From the NCBI GenBank assembly GCA_963777695.1, contig CAVZRC010000004.1:930001-994000 (forward strand): a DNA stretch of 64,000 bases, given 5' to 3'. Below the pieces are notes generated by a model. The model did not search any database and was not told where the DNA came from. It saw only the letters and a list, made by a program, of their open reading frames with translations. This document shows, in pieces, positions 9,800 to 19,516 of this stretch. The number at the start of each line of letters is the position of its first letter. Positions within the stretch are counted from its first letter, which is position 1. The translations under genes were made by a program, and so were the position numbers. Source of the DNA: CAVZRC01 sp963777695. Its GTDB lineage: Bacteria > Planctomycetota > Planctomycetia > Isosphaerales > Isosphaeraceae.

Positions 9800-10637
9800 A
9801 TGAAGATGACGACATTCCCTTACGCTCTGGCCGCGATCGACATCGATGACACACTGGTCGGTCCCGACAAGACGATCGGCCCCGAGAACCGTCGCGCGGT
9901 GGAGAGGCTGCGGGAGCTGGGGTGCCGGGTTATACTGGCCTCGGGCCGCCGACACGCGAATATGCTTTCCTACTGCGAAGAACTGGGACTCGACGACTAC
10001 ATCGTGAGCTGCCAGGGGGCCCGGGTGGAGCATCCGAGGACCGGGCAGGTCCTCCGCCGCGCAGTCGCTCGATCGCGACGACACCGATGCGCTGGTGGCC
10101 GAAGGGCTGGAGCGGGGCTACACCGTCTTGCTCTGGCTGGCCGAAGGGGTATTCGCCCAGGCCGAGACCGCGTGGGTCAACGTCTATCGCGGCGAGACCG
10201 GCAACGACCCCGTCTCGATCGCCGACTTGCGGGCGATGGCCGACCGACCGGCCGAGAAGGTCGTCTGGGTCGCCGACCCCGAGACGATCGCCGGGGCCTA
10301 CGCGGAACTCGTCGGTCGCTACGACGGGCGGCTGACGGTGATGGTCACGAATGACTGGTATCTCGAAGTGACCGCGCGGGAGGCCCACAAGGCCGACGGC
10401 GTGGCGGCCGTGGCGGCCTCGGCGGGGATCGCGCGCGAGGCGGTGCTCGCATTCGGAGACGGCCATAACGACGTCTCGATCCTCGCCTGGGCCGGACTCG
10501 GCGTGGCGATGCCCCACGGACGCGCCTCGGCCCGCGCCGCGGCGAACGTCGTCGCGACCGACGGCGACCCCGAATCGGCCCTGGCCCGCGCGGTCGACCT
10601 CGTCGCGGCCGGGTTCGTGGGCTCGCCGCCGGTGTGA
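9800..10637 (+). CDS. HAD-superfamily phosphatase, Cof type (frameshift at about 10060)
   Basis: Two frames together encode a Cof-type HAD hydrolase of about 278 residues. Motif I is AIDIDDTLVGP with the nucleophile Asp, motif II is LASGR, and motif IV is FGDGHNDVSIL. A type IIB cap is expected in the middle. The frame breaks in CTCCGCCGCGCAGTCGC; one extra base at 10060-10061 shifts from QVLRR to QSLDRDDTDALVAEG. GAGGAGG precedes the ATG at 9800. Members dephosphorylate sugar phosphates or flavin/PLP-type substrates, and the actual substrate is not visible. It is divergent from the DeoR regulator, which probably controls it. Confidence 0.82.
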
Positions 10638-10684
10638 GAGCGTTGCTCCCGGCCCACGGAACCCCAGCCATCGGCCCGTGAGCC

Positions 10685-12343
10685 TCAAGGATGCACGGCG
10701 CGTCGATGCACAGACCGCGGGAGCGAAACCGGAAACCACTTCTTGAGATAGGCGACCAGCTTCGGCACGCAGGATTCACCGCCAAGGAACCCGATATAAT
10801 CGTCGGGCCGCACGAGGACGATGGCCGGTCTGCTGCCGAAGCCGTCGAGGAAGTGAGCGTGCTCGTCGGACTCCTCGACCGGCGCGATCCATTGACTTCG
10901 GAGGAAATCGGGCCATTCGCCGAGTCCTTCCTGGATCCGTCGATGAAACTCCGCCGGATCGGCGACATTGACGAAGAGCAGCGTGACCATGGAGGGATCC
11001 AGCAATCGGAACAGTCTGACGGACCGGGGCGGTGCCATCCCCGGGGCGTGCCCCGAGCCCATCGCGGTGACCGTCATGTCGGGGATGCGATCGCCGGCTC
11101 GCAGGGTGCCGTGGTGTGCGTCCGTCTCCGACAGCGAGCTGTCGCGGTAATGGAGCGAGATCTGGCTCATGCGGGCCGCGCCCCGATTCTGCACGAACTC
11201 GGTGCCCACAACCAAGGGCGCGATGTGGGCGAACAGCGTGCGGAATACGGAGTTCTCGGAGCCGACGGCATCCGTGAGCGCTTCCGTCTTGGTGAGCACG
11301 TCGCGGATCAACGGCAGGCGGTCTTCTTCGTAGGTCGAGAGCAGCGCGGGTGCGGCCTTGCCCTGGATGACCATCGCCAGCTTCCATCCCAGGTTGATCA
11401 TGTCCTGGATGCCGGTGTTCATGCCTTGCCCGCCCGCGGGGCTATGGATGTGAGCCGCGTCGCCGCCGAGGAAGACGCGTCCTACCCTCAGCTTGTCCGT
11501 CATGCGGCTATTGATCCGGAACCATGAGCTCCATTTCAGGTCGCTTAATCGTGCCGGGATATGCGATCTCATGTCGTACATTTGCTGGAGCTCGTCGAGT
11601 GCGGGCCCTCGGGTCTGGCTCGGCTTCATGGGGGGATCGCTGGCGATCAGGCGGAATTGGCGACCTCCCATGGGAAACATCGCCATAAACCCATGCACTG
11701 ACGTAAAAATGTGCATGCCGGTCGCCGAGAGGTCGCCATCGACGTCGATGTCGCCCAACGCATAAACGTAATCGAGCGCCTTGCCGCGAAAATCGAGGCC
11801 GAGACTGGTGCGGATGATGCTGTGTGCACCCTCGGCGTCGATCAGGTAGGAGGCATCGAGTTCCTCGAGGGTCCCATCCTCGTGGCGCAGCGTCGCCGAG
11901 ACGCCGCCGCTCCGGCCGGGGTGCGCGTGCGAGTCCGCCTGCGCGAAGGCGATCAGCTCGACGCCGCGCCCGATCGAGACGCCTTGCCGCGCCAGCTCCT
12001 CGCGCAGGATGCGTTCGGTCTCCGCCTGGGAGATGAGCAGGACGTAGCGGTATCGGCTGTCGATGTGCGAAAAGTCGAGATGGAAGAGGCGCCGGCCGTC
12101 GCCGTAGGCGCTGGCGGCAAGGCCCCGGTTGCCGACCTCCAGCATCGCCTCGGCGAGGCCGCGCTGCTCGAACAACTCGAGCGTACGCGCCTGCACGCCG
12201 ATCGCTCGCGATGTCGTCGCCGGCTCCGGCAACTTCTCGACCAGTCGCACGGGAATCCCGAATCGCGCCAGCTCCATCGCCGCCGTCATCCCGGTCGGGC
12301 CCGCGCCCACGATCAGCACCGGTCTCGTCTCTGCGAGTGCCAT
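10685..12343 (-). CDS. FAD-dependent monooxygenase (aromatic-ring hydroxylase family)
   Basis: This intact 552-residue protein belongs to the group A flavin monooxygenases (PheA/TfdB/UbiH-like). The N-terminal Rossmann fold has VLIVGAGPTGMTAAMELAR followed by an acidic strand end. The second FAD motif is VFLGGDAAHIHSPAGGQGMN near residue 290-305. A C-terminal thioredoxin-like extension (residues about 420-540) resembles the phenol hydroxylase dimerisation domain. The start at 12343 has GGGAGGGG just upstream. Such enzymes hydroxylate aromatic substrates using NAD(P)H and oxygen; the substrate cannot be predicted. It is divergent from the ArsR-SRPBCC operon with a 228-base gap. Confidence 0.9.
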   Translation of the reverse strand: MALAETRPVLIVGAGPTGMTAAMELARFGIPVRLVEKLPEPATTSRAIGVQARTLELFEQRGLAEAMLEVGNRGLAASAYGDGRRLFHLDFSHIDSRYRYVLLISQAETERILREELARQGVSIGRGVELIAFAQADSHAHPGRSGGVSATLRHEDGTLEELDASYLIDAEGAHSIIRTSLGLDFRGKALDYVYALGDIDVDGDLSATGMHIFTSVHGFMAMFPMGGRQFRLIASDPPMKPSQTRGPALDELQQMYDMRSHIPARLSDLKWSSWFRINSRMTDKLRVGRVFLGGDAAHIHSPAGGQGMNTGIQDMINLGWKLAMVIQGKAAPALLSTYEEDRLPLIRDVLTKTEALTDAVGSENSVFRTLFAHIAPLVVGTEFVQNRGAARMSQISLHYRDSSLSETDAHHGTLRAGDRIPDMTVTAMGSGHAPGMAPPRSVRLFRLLDPSMVTLLFVNVADPAEFHRRIQEGLGEWPDFLRSQWIAPVEESDEHAHFLDGFGSRPAIVLVRPDDYIGFLGGESCVPKLVAYLKKWFPVSLPRSVHRRAVHP

Positions 12344-12537
12344 CGCCCCTCCCTCGGTATTCTCACCGATTCGGAAGAACCGTCACGGTTGGGATAAAAT
12401 ATAAGATGCGGGGCGGTCAACGTAAACCTGCCGCGCCGTGGATTGCCGCAGCAAGCGGCGAATACCCGGTCCGGAGACCACTCGAGAATTTACGCATATC
12501 GCGCGCCGGCCCCGTAACGGGGAATGAGCGACCGACC

Positions 12538-12565
12538 TTGACAGGCAACCAAAAGGTTGCATAAT
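12538..12565 (+). promoter_or_regulatory. Sigma70-type promoter of the ArsR-SRPBCC operon
   Basis: A consensus -35 box TTGACA (12538-12543) and a -10 box CATAAT (12560-12565) are separated by 16 bases. Transcription would start at about 12572, which is the A of the arsR-like ATG. The mRNA is therefore predicted to be leaderless or nearly so. Confidence 0.75.
12545..12560. promoter_or_regulatory. Palindromic operator inside the ArsR-type promoter spacer
   Basis: GCAACC-AAAA-GGTTGC is a perfect 6+4+6 inverted repeat filling the spacer between the -35 and -10 boxes. Its placement fits autorepression by the adjacent ArsR-family regulator, which would block RNA polymerase. The binding itself is inferred. 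Confidence 0.65.
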
Positions 12566-12571
12566 AGGACG

Positions 12572-12901
12572 ATGGACACAGACGTCAACAAGGTCTTCAA
12601 GGCCCTGGCCGACCCCGGCCGCCGGCTGCTACTCGACCGACTGCACGCGGAGAATGGCCAGACGCTGGGCCAGCTCTGCGAGCGCATGGGCATGACCCGG
12701 CAGGCCGTCACGAAGCACCTCAAGTTGCTGGAAGAGGCATCGCTCGTCGTCCCGATCTGGCGGGGCCGAGAGAAGCTGCACTACCTCAACCCGGTGCCGA
12801 TCCACGAGATCGCCGAACGATGGATCGGCAAGTTCGAGCGGGGGCGCCTCCGCGCGCTCGCGGACCTCAAAGAGAGACTGGAAGGAGAGTCCGATGGCTG
12901 A
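12572..12901 (+). CDS. ArsR-family winged-helix repressor
   Basis: This 109-residue protein is a single ArsR-type winged helix: VFKALADPGRRLLLDRLHAE, then TLGQLCERMGMTRQAVTKHLKLLEEASLV as the recognition region, and a wing with GREKLHYLNP. It lacks the cysteine pairs of metal sensors, so it belongs to the non-metal subgroup usually paired with an SRPBCC protein, as here. The start at 12572 coincides with the predicted transcription start. The stop overlaps the next gene by 8 bases. Confidence 0.9.
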   Translation: MDTDVNKVFKALADPGRRLLLDRLHAENGQTLGQLCERMGMTRQAVTKHLKLLEEASLVVPIWRGREKLHYLNPVPIHEIAERWIGKFERGRLRALADLKERLEGESDG

Positions 12902-13356
12902 TTCACGATTCGTCTATGTGACCTACATCCGCACCACGCCGGAGAAGCTGTGGAGGGCGCTGCGGGACCCCGAGTTCACGCGGCAATTCTGGTGCGAGAC
13001 CTGGCAGGAATGCGAATGGAAGCCCGGCGCATCCTGGCGCATGATGATCCCGGACGGGCGCGTCGCCGACAGCGGCGAGATCCTCGAAATCGAGCCGGAG
13101 CGGCGGCTGGTGTTCAGGTGGCGGAATGAATTCATCCCCGAGGCGCACGCGGACGGCTATTCGCGCGTAACCTACGAACTCGAACCCCATGGCGATTCGG
13201 TCAAGTTCACGCTCATCCAGGAGATCGACAAGCCCGACTCGAAGCTCATCGAGATGACGTTCGACCGGCTGGCCGGTGATCCTGTCGAGCCTCAAGAGCC
13301 TCCTCGAGACCGGTCAACCGCTCGAGGAGACTCGCCGATGGCCGGAGGGTATGTAA
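12894..13356 (+). CDS. SRPBCC (AHSA1-like) domain protein (frameshift at about 13268)
   Basis: This protein of about 154 residues has the START/Bet v1-like fold of the AHSA1 group: FVYVTYIRTTPEKLWRAL, FTRQFWCETW, and LVFRWRNEF. The annotated frame reads into an unrelated arginine-rich tail. One indel near 13265-13272 instead gives WPVILSSLKSLLETGQP and ends EETRRWPEGM at a TAA at 13354-13356, the normal family C-terminus. It is co-transcribed with the ArsR regulator. Such proteins probably bind a hydrophobic ligand; the physiological role is unknown. Confidence 0.82.
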
Positions 13357-13408
13357 GCGGTCGGCGACCGCGAGCTTGAGCGCTCCATGCTCGGGTTGCA
13401 TACTCACT

Positions 13409-13546
13409 GAGCGTTGCATGGAGAAGTTAAGTCGCCGGCGTGGGCCGAAGATCGCCGGACGGAGCCGGCTCCTACAAATCCGCCCGAGGTAGGAGAGGGC
13501 TCCGTCCCCCAACCCGCGGAAAACTTAACTTCTCCATGCAACGCTC
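13409..13546. repeat. 138-bp element with perfect 24-bp terminal inverted repeats (MITE-like)
   Basis: The outer arms at 13409-13432 and 13523-13546 are perfect inverted copies, with core GCGTTGCATGGAGAAGTTAA. A second, imperfect inverted pair (GACGGAGCC...GGCTCCGTC type) lies inside. No protein is encoded. The structure fits a miniature inverted-repeat element or a very long RNA hairpin between convergent genes, where it could also terminate transcription. Confidence 0.7.
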
Positions 13547-13625
13547 GGTTACGGAAAGTGATGCCAGTGTCCCCCTGCCCCCCCTTCGAAATAGGGGGGA
13601 TCGTACGACCCGCTCGTCCCAATCG

Positions 13626-13680
13626 CGGGCATCGTCGTTATTTGGGTAAGGGGCGGGCATCGTCGTTATTTGGGTAAGGG
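13626..13680. repeat. 28-bp tandem duplication overlapping the end of the haloperoxidase gene
   Basis: The unit beginning CGGGCATCGTCGTTATTTGG occurs at 13626-13653 and again at 13654-13680. The second copy contains the last codons and stop of the minus-strand haloperoxidase gene, so the first looks like a duplicated gene end. Confidence 0.7.
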
Positions 13681-15466
13681 CTTAACGAATTTCTTGATCG
13701 CATCCTTGGCAATGGCATTCCCTAGTTTGACGCCATCATCCGCGTCGAATTGCCAGTGGACGCCGAGGTAGATCCGGCTGTCGGCATTGAGCCTCTCGGC
13801 CTCCTTGAATGAGCGGAAATGGGCTACCACGCGATCGCGAGGCTTCTGGGTCGGCGGCCCCGGCCCCGGCCCGTAATTCAGGCCGTTGTATTCGTCCGAG
13901 ACGAACTCGAACGCGATCCCCTGGTCAGGGAAGTTGGGATCGGTGGAACTTGAAATAGAGCTGCATCGCCTGGAACAGCGCCCCGCCGAAGGTCGCATGC
14001 CCGGACGGATAGGCGGGGAACTGGGGCGAGAAGTTGCCATTCTTCCTCGGGGCATTGGTCGCCTGGGCACCGAGGGGCGTCCAGAGGGGGTCGCACCCGC
14101 CCTCCGGGGTGTCGTCCGCCTTCCGGGCGCGGAGATATGTCACGGGACGTGGGTAGAGGAAATGAAACTTTCCTTCCCAGGCGGCGAGGCCGGCGTCGGC
14201 GAGGGTCACGTTGAGGAAGGCCAGGTAGTGGGAGAATTCCTCGACGTGCTCGATCGGCTTCTCCCTCAGGGCGACCGAGGTCGCGATCATGTTGTACAGC
14301 CGGGGCGGTGCGCAGAGGTAAGCCGACGCGTCGTAGGCCCAGAAGATCCCGACGAACGTCTGGTCCTCATTCGGGTCGGAGGGAGGGGGGACGGTCGTCT
14401 TGTTGGGATCCTTGGCACCCGATCGATACGTCTCCGTCGGCCGACGGTCGCCGTCCGACGGGTTGGCGTTCGGGTCCCCCCCGAGCCACTTCGTCCACTT
14501 GTAGGCGGCGATGAAGGCCGGAGACTCGAAGGCCGGCGGGCCGGGGAGGAACTCCTTGCGGAACGCATCCGCCGAGGGGATCAGGAACGGCTTGACGCGG
14601 GGCCAGTTGCCGCCGAGCGCGGACATCTGCTTGCTGATCGGATCCACGTGCCACGTCTCGGGATTGTCGCTGGCGAAATCGCCGCTCGACAGGTCGGGCA
14701 GCTCCGACCGGTCGTTGCGACGTAGATCCAGGATGGCCTTCGCGGCCCTGGCCCCGACCTTGGCCCCGAGGGCGATCGGCGGGGCATTCGGGTCCTTGAA
14801 TTTCTCCAGGGTGAGCTTGAGCGCGATGTCCAGGAGGACCTTCTTCTTCGGGTAGATGCTCAACAGGGTCTCGTACGCCGCCTGGACGATCGCGCGATTC
14901 TTCGCATGCCTGGCGAGGTCGGGCCGGCTCGGGAGGTTCGCCAGCAAGAGCTTCTCCGGGACGGTCAAGCCGTCGAGGATGGTGTCGCGCACGCCGTAGT
15001 AGCTCTGGTATTTGGGGTTGATCGTGTTCACGGCCTCGAAGATCGCGAGATGCACGATCGCCAGCATCCGGCTGGTCCGCGGCGGCCCGATCTGCTCGCC
15101 GAAAAAGGGCGGGGTCGAGCCCGGTGGATCATCCGGATTCGTGTGATCGAGGGCGGTCGCCTGCATCGCGACCTCGTTCCAGATCAACAGATAACCGAGT
15201 TCCGGCGTCTTGTCCGCGGCCAACGCCTGGTACGACCAGCTCGATTCGAGGAACTCCTTCAGCCTCTCCGGAATGTCTTTCGGGAGCGCCACGCGATTCT
15301 CCTGCGCCTCGAGCAGCACCCCCCGCTCCCGGGACGTCGCCTTGAACTGCCGCCCGTAGTCGTTCCGCTGTTCCGGCGTGATGTTAGGCTGCGCGACGGC
15401 ATGGCCCGGGGCCAACGCCATCATCCCAGCAAGCATCGCGACGAGGCACTGTAGAAATTTTTTCAT
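13666..15466 (-). CDS. Vanadium-haloperoxidase/PAP2-like secreted protein (frameshift at about 13935)
   Basis: Two frames give a protein of about 600 residues. A signal peptide (MKKFLQCLVAMLAGMMALAPG) follows a GGGGAAG ribosome-binding site. The body is the helical vanadium-dependent haloperoxidase-like fold, with MLAIVHLAIFEAVNTI, YPRPVTYLR, and the phosphate/vanadate motif FPAYPSGHATFGGALF. After the frame change it ends with SRIYLGVHWQFDADDG, the third binding motif with its catalytic His. The break lies near 13935, between YFKFHR and DPNFPDQGIAFEF. Proteins of this group oxidise halides or act as phosphatases; which applies is not clear. It is divergent from a beta-propeller gene. Confidence 0.82.
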
Positions 15467-15953
15467 GTGATCTTCCCCTTGATTGGTTCGAGGGCTTCGG
15501 GAATCTGGCCGAGGCGCACGGCCGGTCCGGGCTCCCAGCCCCCCAGATCGACGCGATCGGCGCGGGCCTCCGGGCCCACGGAGGGACGCCGCAACCCGGT
15601 CCTGATGAGAGGCCGAATCCGACCCGCAAAGGTCTTATCAGGAAATCCCATCGCCACCCGAAAGCGGATGTATGGCGGATTTGTCCGATGAGTATATTCA
15701 TACCCTCTAGGTCTTGTAAAGACGCCACCTATCCTCCGGGGCTTCGCCTCATCGGGCGATTTTTTTTGGAAATTATTGTCTTGCAAATGGCGGGGCTCAT
15801 TCTTATAAACAATACGTTCTGGCGGGAGAATGCATGTCCAGAGGTCGATCGATGCCCGCCGGTGTGATATCAGCAGCGAATTCAGACGAGAATATCTTAC
15901 CAGGCTCGCCCAGGCTCCATCGAGCCTGAATCCGCGCATCGAAGGGAGCGGCT
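15467..15953. other. Intergenic region between divergent genes
   Basis: About 490 bases separate the haloperoxidase gene (minus) and the beta-propeller gene (plus). There is an AT-richer stretch at about 15760-15820 (TTGCAAATGG...ATAAACAATACG), where promoters are likely. No gene or RNA is recognisable. Confidence 0.4.
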
Positions 15954-17838
15954 ATGTCGTCAGCAGAGCGAGGGCCGGGCGGCGCAGGTCCGGCGGACGC
16001 GCGTCGCGTCGATTTGCGCGACCGCCTGCATCCTCCTGGGGCACCGCGTAACGCTCGTCGCCCAGGAGGTCCACGTGACGACGCAAGGCGTACACGTGAC
16101 GACCTATCACAACGATAACGCACGCACGGGCCGGTACGCCAAGGAGACATTCCTCAGGCCGGCCACGACCGGCGATCCGGGGACGGTGAACAAGGACGTC
16201 TTCGGCAAGGTCTCCTCCCTGAAGGTCAACGGCGATGTCTATGCCCAGCCCCTCTTCCTGTCCGGGGTGCCGGTCGATGGCAAGGCCGCCGACGTCCTGT
16301 ACGTGGCGACCCAGCACGATAGCGTCTATGCGTTCGATGTGGGCACCGGCAAGCAGGTCTGGCGCACGCCCTTCCTGGATGGGCCGGCCGTCACGACGAT
16401 CCCGATCGCGGATATCGGGGATTGCGATAACATCATGCCCGAAGTCGGCATCACGGGGACGCCCGTCATCGGGGTCGTCAACGAGAATGACCTGACCACG
16501 GGCACCCTGTATGTCGTGGCCAAGACCAAGGAGAAGCTGGCCGACGGCACCTTCGCATGCGTGCAGCGACTCCACGCCCTGGACGTCGTCAAGGGGAATG
16601 AACGGCCGGGGAGCCCCAAGCTGATCGCGTCGCAGGTCATCGGCGGCAACCCGATCCAGACCGTCACCATCGACGGCTCGGGGACGGGCTCGAACGATCC
16701 CCAGGACGACGGCAAGCCGGGCGACAACGACGGGAACAACCATGTGCGATTCTTCGCCCTGACGCAGAATCAGCGCCCGGGCTTGTTGCTCTCCAAGGGT
16801 GTGGTCTACGTCACCTGGGCGTCGCATTGCGACATCACGCCCTATCACGGCTGGATGATAGGTTACGATGCGAAGACCCTCGAGCTCGTCTCGGTCTTCA
16901 ACGCGACCCCCAGCGGTGGTCGCGCGGGCATCTGGCAGAGCGGCGCGGCCCCGGCCGCGGATGCCGCCGGTAATATCTTCTTCTCGACCGGCAACGGGAC
17001 CTTCGACACGGAGCTGAACCGGCCCAGGCGACCCAAGCGGGGGGATTACGGCGACTCGATCGTCAAGCTCGCCCCCGACCCGACCTCGACGCCAACGTCG
17101 CCTTCCATCAACGGCTGGGGGGTGAAGGTCGTCAACTACTTCACGCCATTCGACCAGACGATGCTCGGCGTGGCCCCCCAGGACATCGACCTGGGCTCCG
17201 GCGGCGTCCTGCTCCTCGACAACGACCTGGCCCCGGCCCCCCTGCTCGTCCAGGCCGGCAAGAAGGCCGTCATCTACCTGATCAATCGGAACAATATGGG
17301 CAAGTTCGTCCCTTCCGGCGATACGATCGTCCAGCGCATCCCCAGGGAGCCGTGCGATCTCTCGGTCGTCGGGGACGTCTTCGGCATGCCGGCGCTGTTC
17401 AAGGCGACCCTCTACATCGCCGGCGCACCGCTGCGAGTCAAGGACAACATGCCGATCGGCGGCAACCCTCTGACGCCGCAACCCGTCAAGGCCTTCCGGA
17501 TCCGAGGCGGGCGGATCGACGTGACGCCGGCATCCCAGACGACCGTGGGCGTCCCATGGCACACCCACGCCCCGTCGATCTCCGCCGACGGCGAGCAGGC
17601 CGGGATCCTCTGGATCATCGAGTGCGACGAGGGCGGCGGCCCGGCGATCCTCCACGCCTTCGATGCGTCGGACCTGAGCAAGGAACTGTACAACAGCGAG
17701 CAGGCCCAGGTCGGCGGCATCCCGCGGGATCGGGCCGGCGTCGGGCTGAAGTTCACCGTGCCGACGATCGCCAAGGGCAAGGTCTACGTCGGCACCAGCG
17801 GTGGGGTCACCGTCTACGGCAAGCTCGGCAATCCATGA
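15954..17838 (+). CDS. Secreted PQQ-like beta-propeller protein (start region frameshifted)
   Basis: From 16075 an intact frame of 587 residues shows a quinoprotein-like beta-propeller: VTTYHNDNARTGRYAKETFL, PLFLSGVPVDGKAADVLYVATQH, VYAFDVGTGKQVWRTPF, and the repeated AGNIFFSTGNGTFD type blade. Upstream in the same frame lies RVASICATACILLGHRVTLVAQ, a signal peptide with no usable start codon. An ATG at 15954 behind GAAGGGAG is in another frame, so one indel between about 15980 and 16015 probably links them. No PQQ ligands can be assigned with certainty. It is followed by two genes with which it seems to form an operon. Confidence 0.75.
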
Positions 17839-17852
17839 GCGGAGAAACTCGT

Positions 17853-18335
17853 ATGATCGCTTACAAAGACGTCCTGATTTACCTCGACGCGATCGCGGAC
17901 GCGACCGGCGGCAACATCGACGGATCGCCCCACGGCCGATGGTGGAAGAAGCCGGCCACCGACGCCCACGGCAACCCGATACCGGGTCAGCTCGTGAATC
18001 TCACGTATGATGAATTCAAATCCGGCACGGTGAAGGGCGGCGGTATCGTCCCGCCGGTACCGATCGTGGACCCGGGCACCGGGACGGACAAGAGCCAATC
18101 GTCCTTCTACCAGATCCTCCTCGGCAAGTACTCCTTCGGCGGGAAGACCTATCGCAGGATGCCCGATGGGGGCCCCTTCATCACCGATTCCGCCGCCGAT
18201 TCCGGCACCGGGGACGGCACCACGACGACCCCGGGGTCGATCGTCTACACGCTCTCCGACGGCATCACCACGTTGACGGGCAAGAAGATCGAGGACGACC
18301 TGCTGGAGTGGCTCAAGGCCGGCGCCCCCGAGTAA
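17853..18335 (+). CDS. Hypothetical protein of the beta-propeller/ferritin-like operon
   Basis: This 160-residue protein is unknown to me. It starts at the ATG at 17853 with GGAGAAA eight bases upstream; an ATG at 17835 would overlap the previous stop (ATGA) and is the alternative. It is rich in Gly and Thr in the middle (GTGTDKSQSS, DSGTGDGTTTTPGS) and has aromatic YSFGGKTYRRMPDGGPFI. No signal peptide or membrane segment is visible. The spacing suggests co-transcription with its neighbours. Confidence 0.65.
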   Translation: MIAYKDVLIYLDAIADATGGNIDGSPHGRWWKKPATDAHGNPIPGQLVNLTYDEFKSGTVKGGGIVPPVPIVDPGTGTDKSQSSFYQILLGKYSFGGKTYRRMPDGGPFITDSAADSGTGDGTTTTPGSIVYTLSDGITTLTGKKIEDDLLEWLKAGAPE

Positions 18336-18426
18336 ATACACCCGCCCTTCGCCTCGCGATCCGGCCCGGATTCCGCGCGCGTCCCGGCGCAGGAACGATC
18401 CTTCCCACATCCAAGGAGCACCGGCC

Positions 18427-19470
18427 ATGTCCTCCGTCGAAACCATGCTGGGAGTCCAGCCCGCCGCCCGCGACGTCGAATGGATCAAGGGCGCCCTGAG
18501 CTGCGCGATCAAGCTGGAGCACTCGACGATCCCGCCCTATCTTTGCGCACTCTGGTCGATCAAGCCGAGGGCGCATCCCTTCCGCCAGATCTTCAAGGGG
18601 GTCGTGCTCGAGGAGATGGGCCACATGGGGCTGGCGGCCAACATGCTCGCCGGGCTCGGCGGATCGCCGCCGATCGGCGACCCGGGATTCGTCCCGAGCT
18701 ACCCCGGGCCGCTGCCGTGCGGGATCGTCCCGCAACACAAGCCCGACCTCATCATCCCGCTCCAGGGCTTCTCCGTCGCCGCGGTCACCGAGGTCTTCCT
18801 GAACATCGAGTACCCCGAGAAGGGGCCCGTGCCGATCGCGGAGGAGGCCGTGTGGGTCCCCCCGCTCACCCACTCGATCGGCGAATTCTACAACGCGATC
18901 CGGGCCGCCTTCCTGGCGCTGGACCCCGCCCCCACGTTCCAGACCGACAAGCAATTGACGGTCACGTTCGGCGGCAATCCGAACAACCTGGTATTCCAGA
19001 TCACCTCGGTGGCCGATGCCGTCCGCGCGATCGATCAGATTCGCGAGCAGGGCGAGGGTACCGAGCAATCGCCCGACGCCGAGATGTTCGGGATGGAGCT
19101 GGCCCACTATTACAAATTCCTCCAGATCACGGAGGGCCACATGTTCGTCCCGATCGGCGGGGGCAAGTGGAAGGTCGGCGCGCCGATACCCCCCTTGACC
19201 CCCGCGCAAGTCTGGCCGATGGCCCCGGTCCCGGCGGGGGGTTACTCCGGCGCGGGCGTCCCGCCCGAGATCGCGGAATTCAACGCAACCTACAAGGGGA
19301 TGCTCGCCAATCTGAAGCTCGCCTGGTCCCAGGGCGGCAGCACGGGAGAAGCAACCCTGGGAGACGCCGTCAACCAGATGATCGACCTCGAATCCCTGGC
19401 CGTGGCCGCGATGAAGGTCCCCATCGGCGCGGGGCCGCAGACGTACGGGCCTACGTTCCAGGACGCGTGA
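18427..19470 (+). CDS. Ferritin-like protein (VioB/iminophenyl-pyruvate dimer synthase type)
   Basis: This intact 347-residue protein carries a ferritin-like domain of the kind found in VioB-related proteins. Candidate metal ligands are LEHSTIPPYL (residues about 31-40), LEEMGHMGLAANML (about 60-75) and a later EMFGMELAHYYKFLQITEGH. AAGGAG precedes the ATG at 18427. In known relatives this domain supports oxidative coupling of amino-acid-derived intermediates; here the substrate is unknown. It is the third gene after the beta-propeller protein. Confidence 0.8.
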   Translation: MSSVETMLGVQPAARDVEWIKGALSCAIKLEHSTIPPYLCALWSIKPRAHPFRQIFKGVVLEEMGHMGLAANMLAGLGGSPPIGDPGFVPSYPGPLPCGIVPQHKPDLIIPLQGFSVAAVTEVFLNIEYPEKGPVPIAEEAVWVPPLTHSIGEFYNAIRAAFLALDPAPTFQTDKQLTVTFGGNPNNLVFQITSVADAVRAIDQIREQGEGTEQSPDAEMFGMELAHYYKFLQITEGHMFVPIGGGKWKVGAPIPPLTPAQVWPMAPVPAGGYSGAGVPPEIAEFNATYKGMLANLKLAWSQGGSTGEATLGDAVNQMIDLESLAVAAMKVPIGAGPQTYGPTFQDA

Positions 19471-19516
19471 GGGAGCCGGTGCAGGGCGATTCACGCCTGG
19501 GTTGGAGACCGAGCGG

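Noticed and set aside
15952..17655. 567-codon minus-strand frame opposite the beta-propeller gene
   Set aside because: It mirrors the real gene and has no recognisable domain despite its length.
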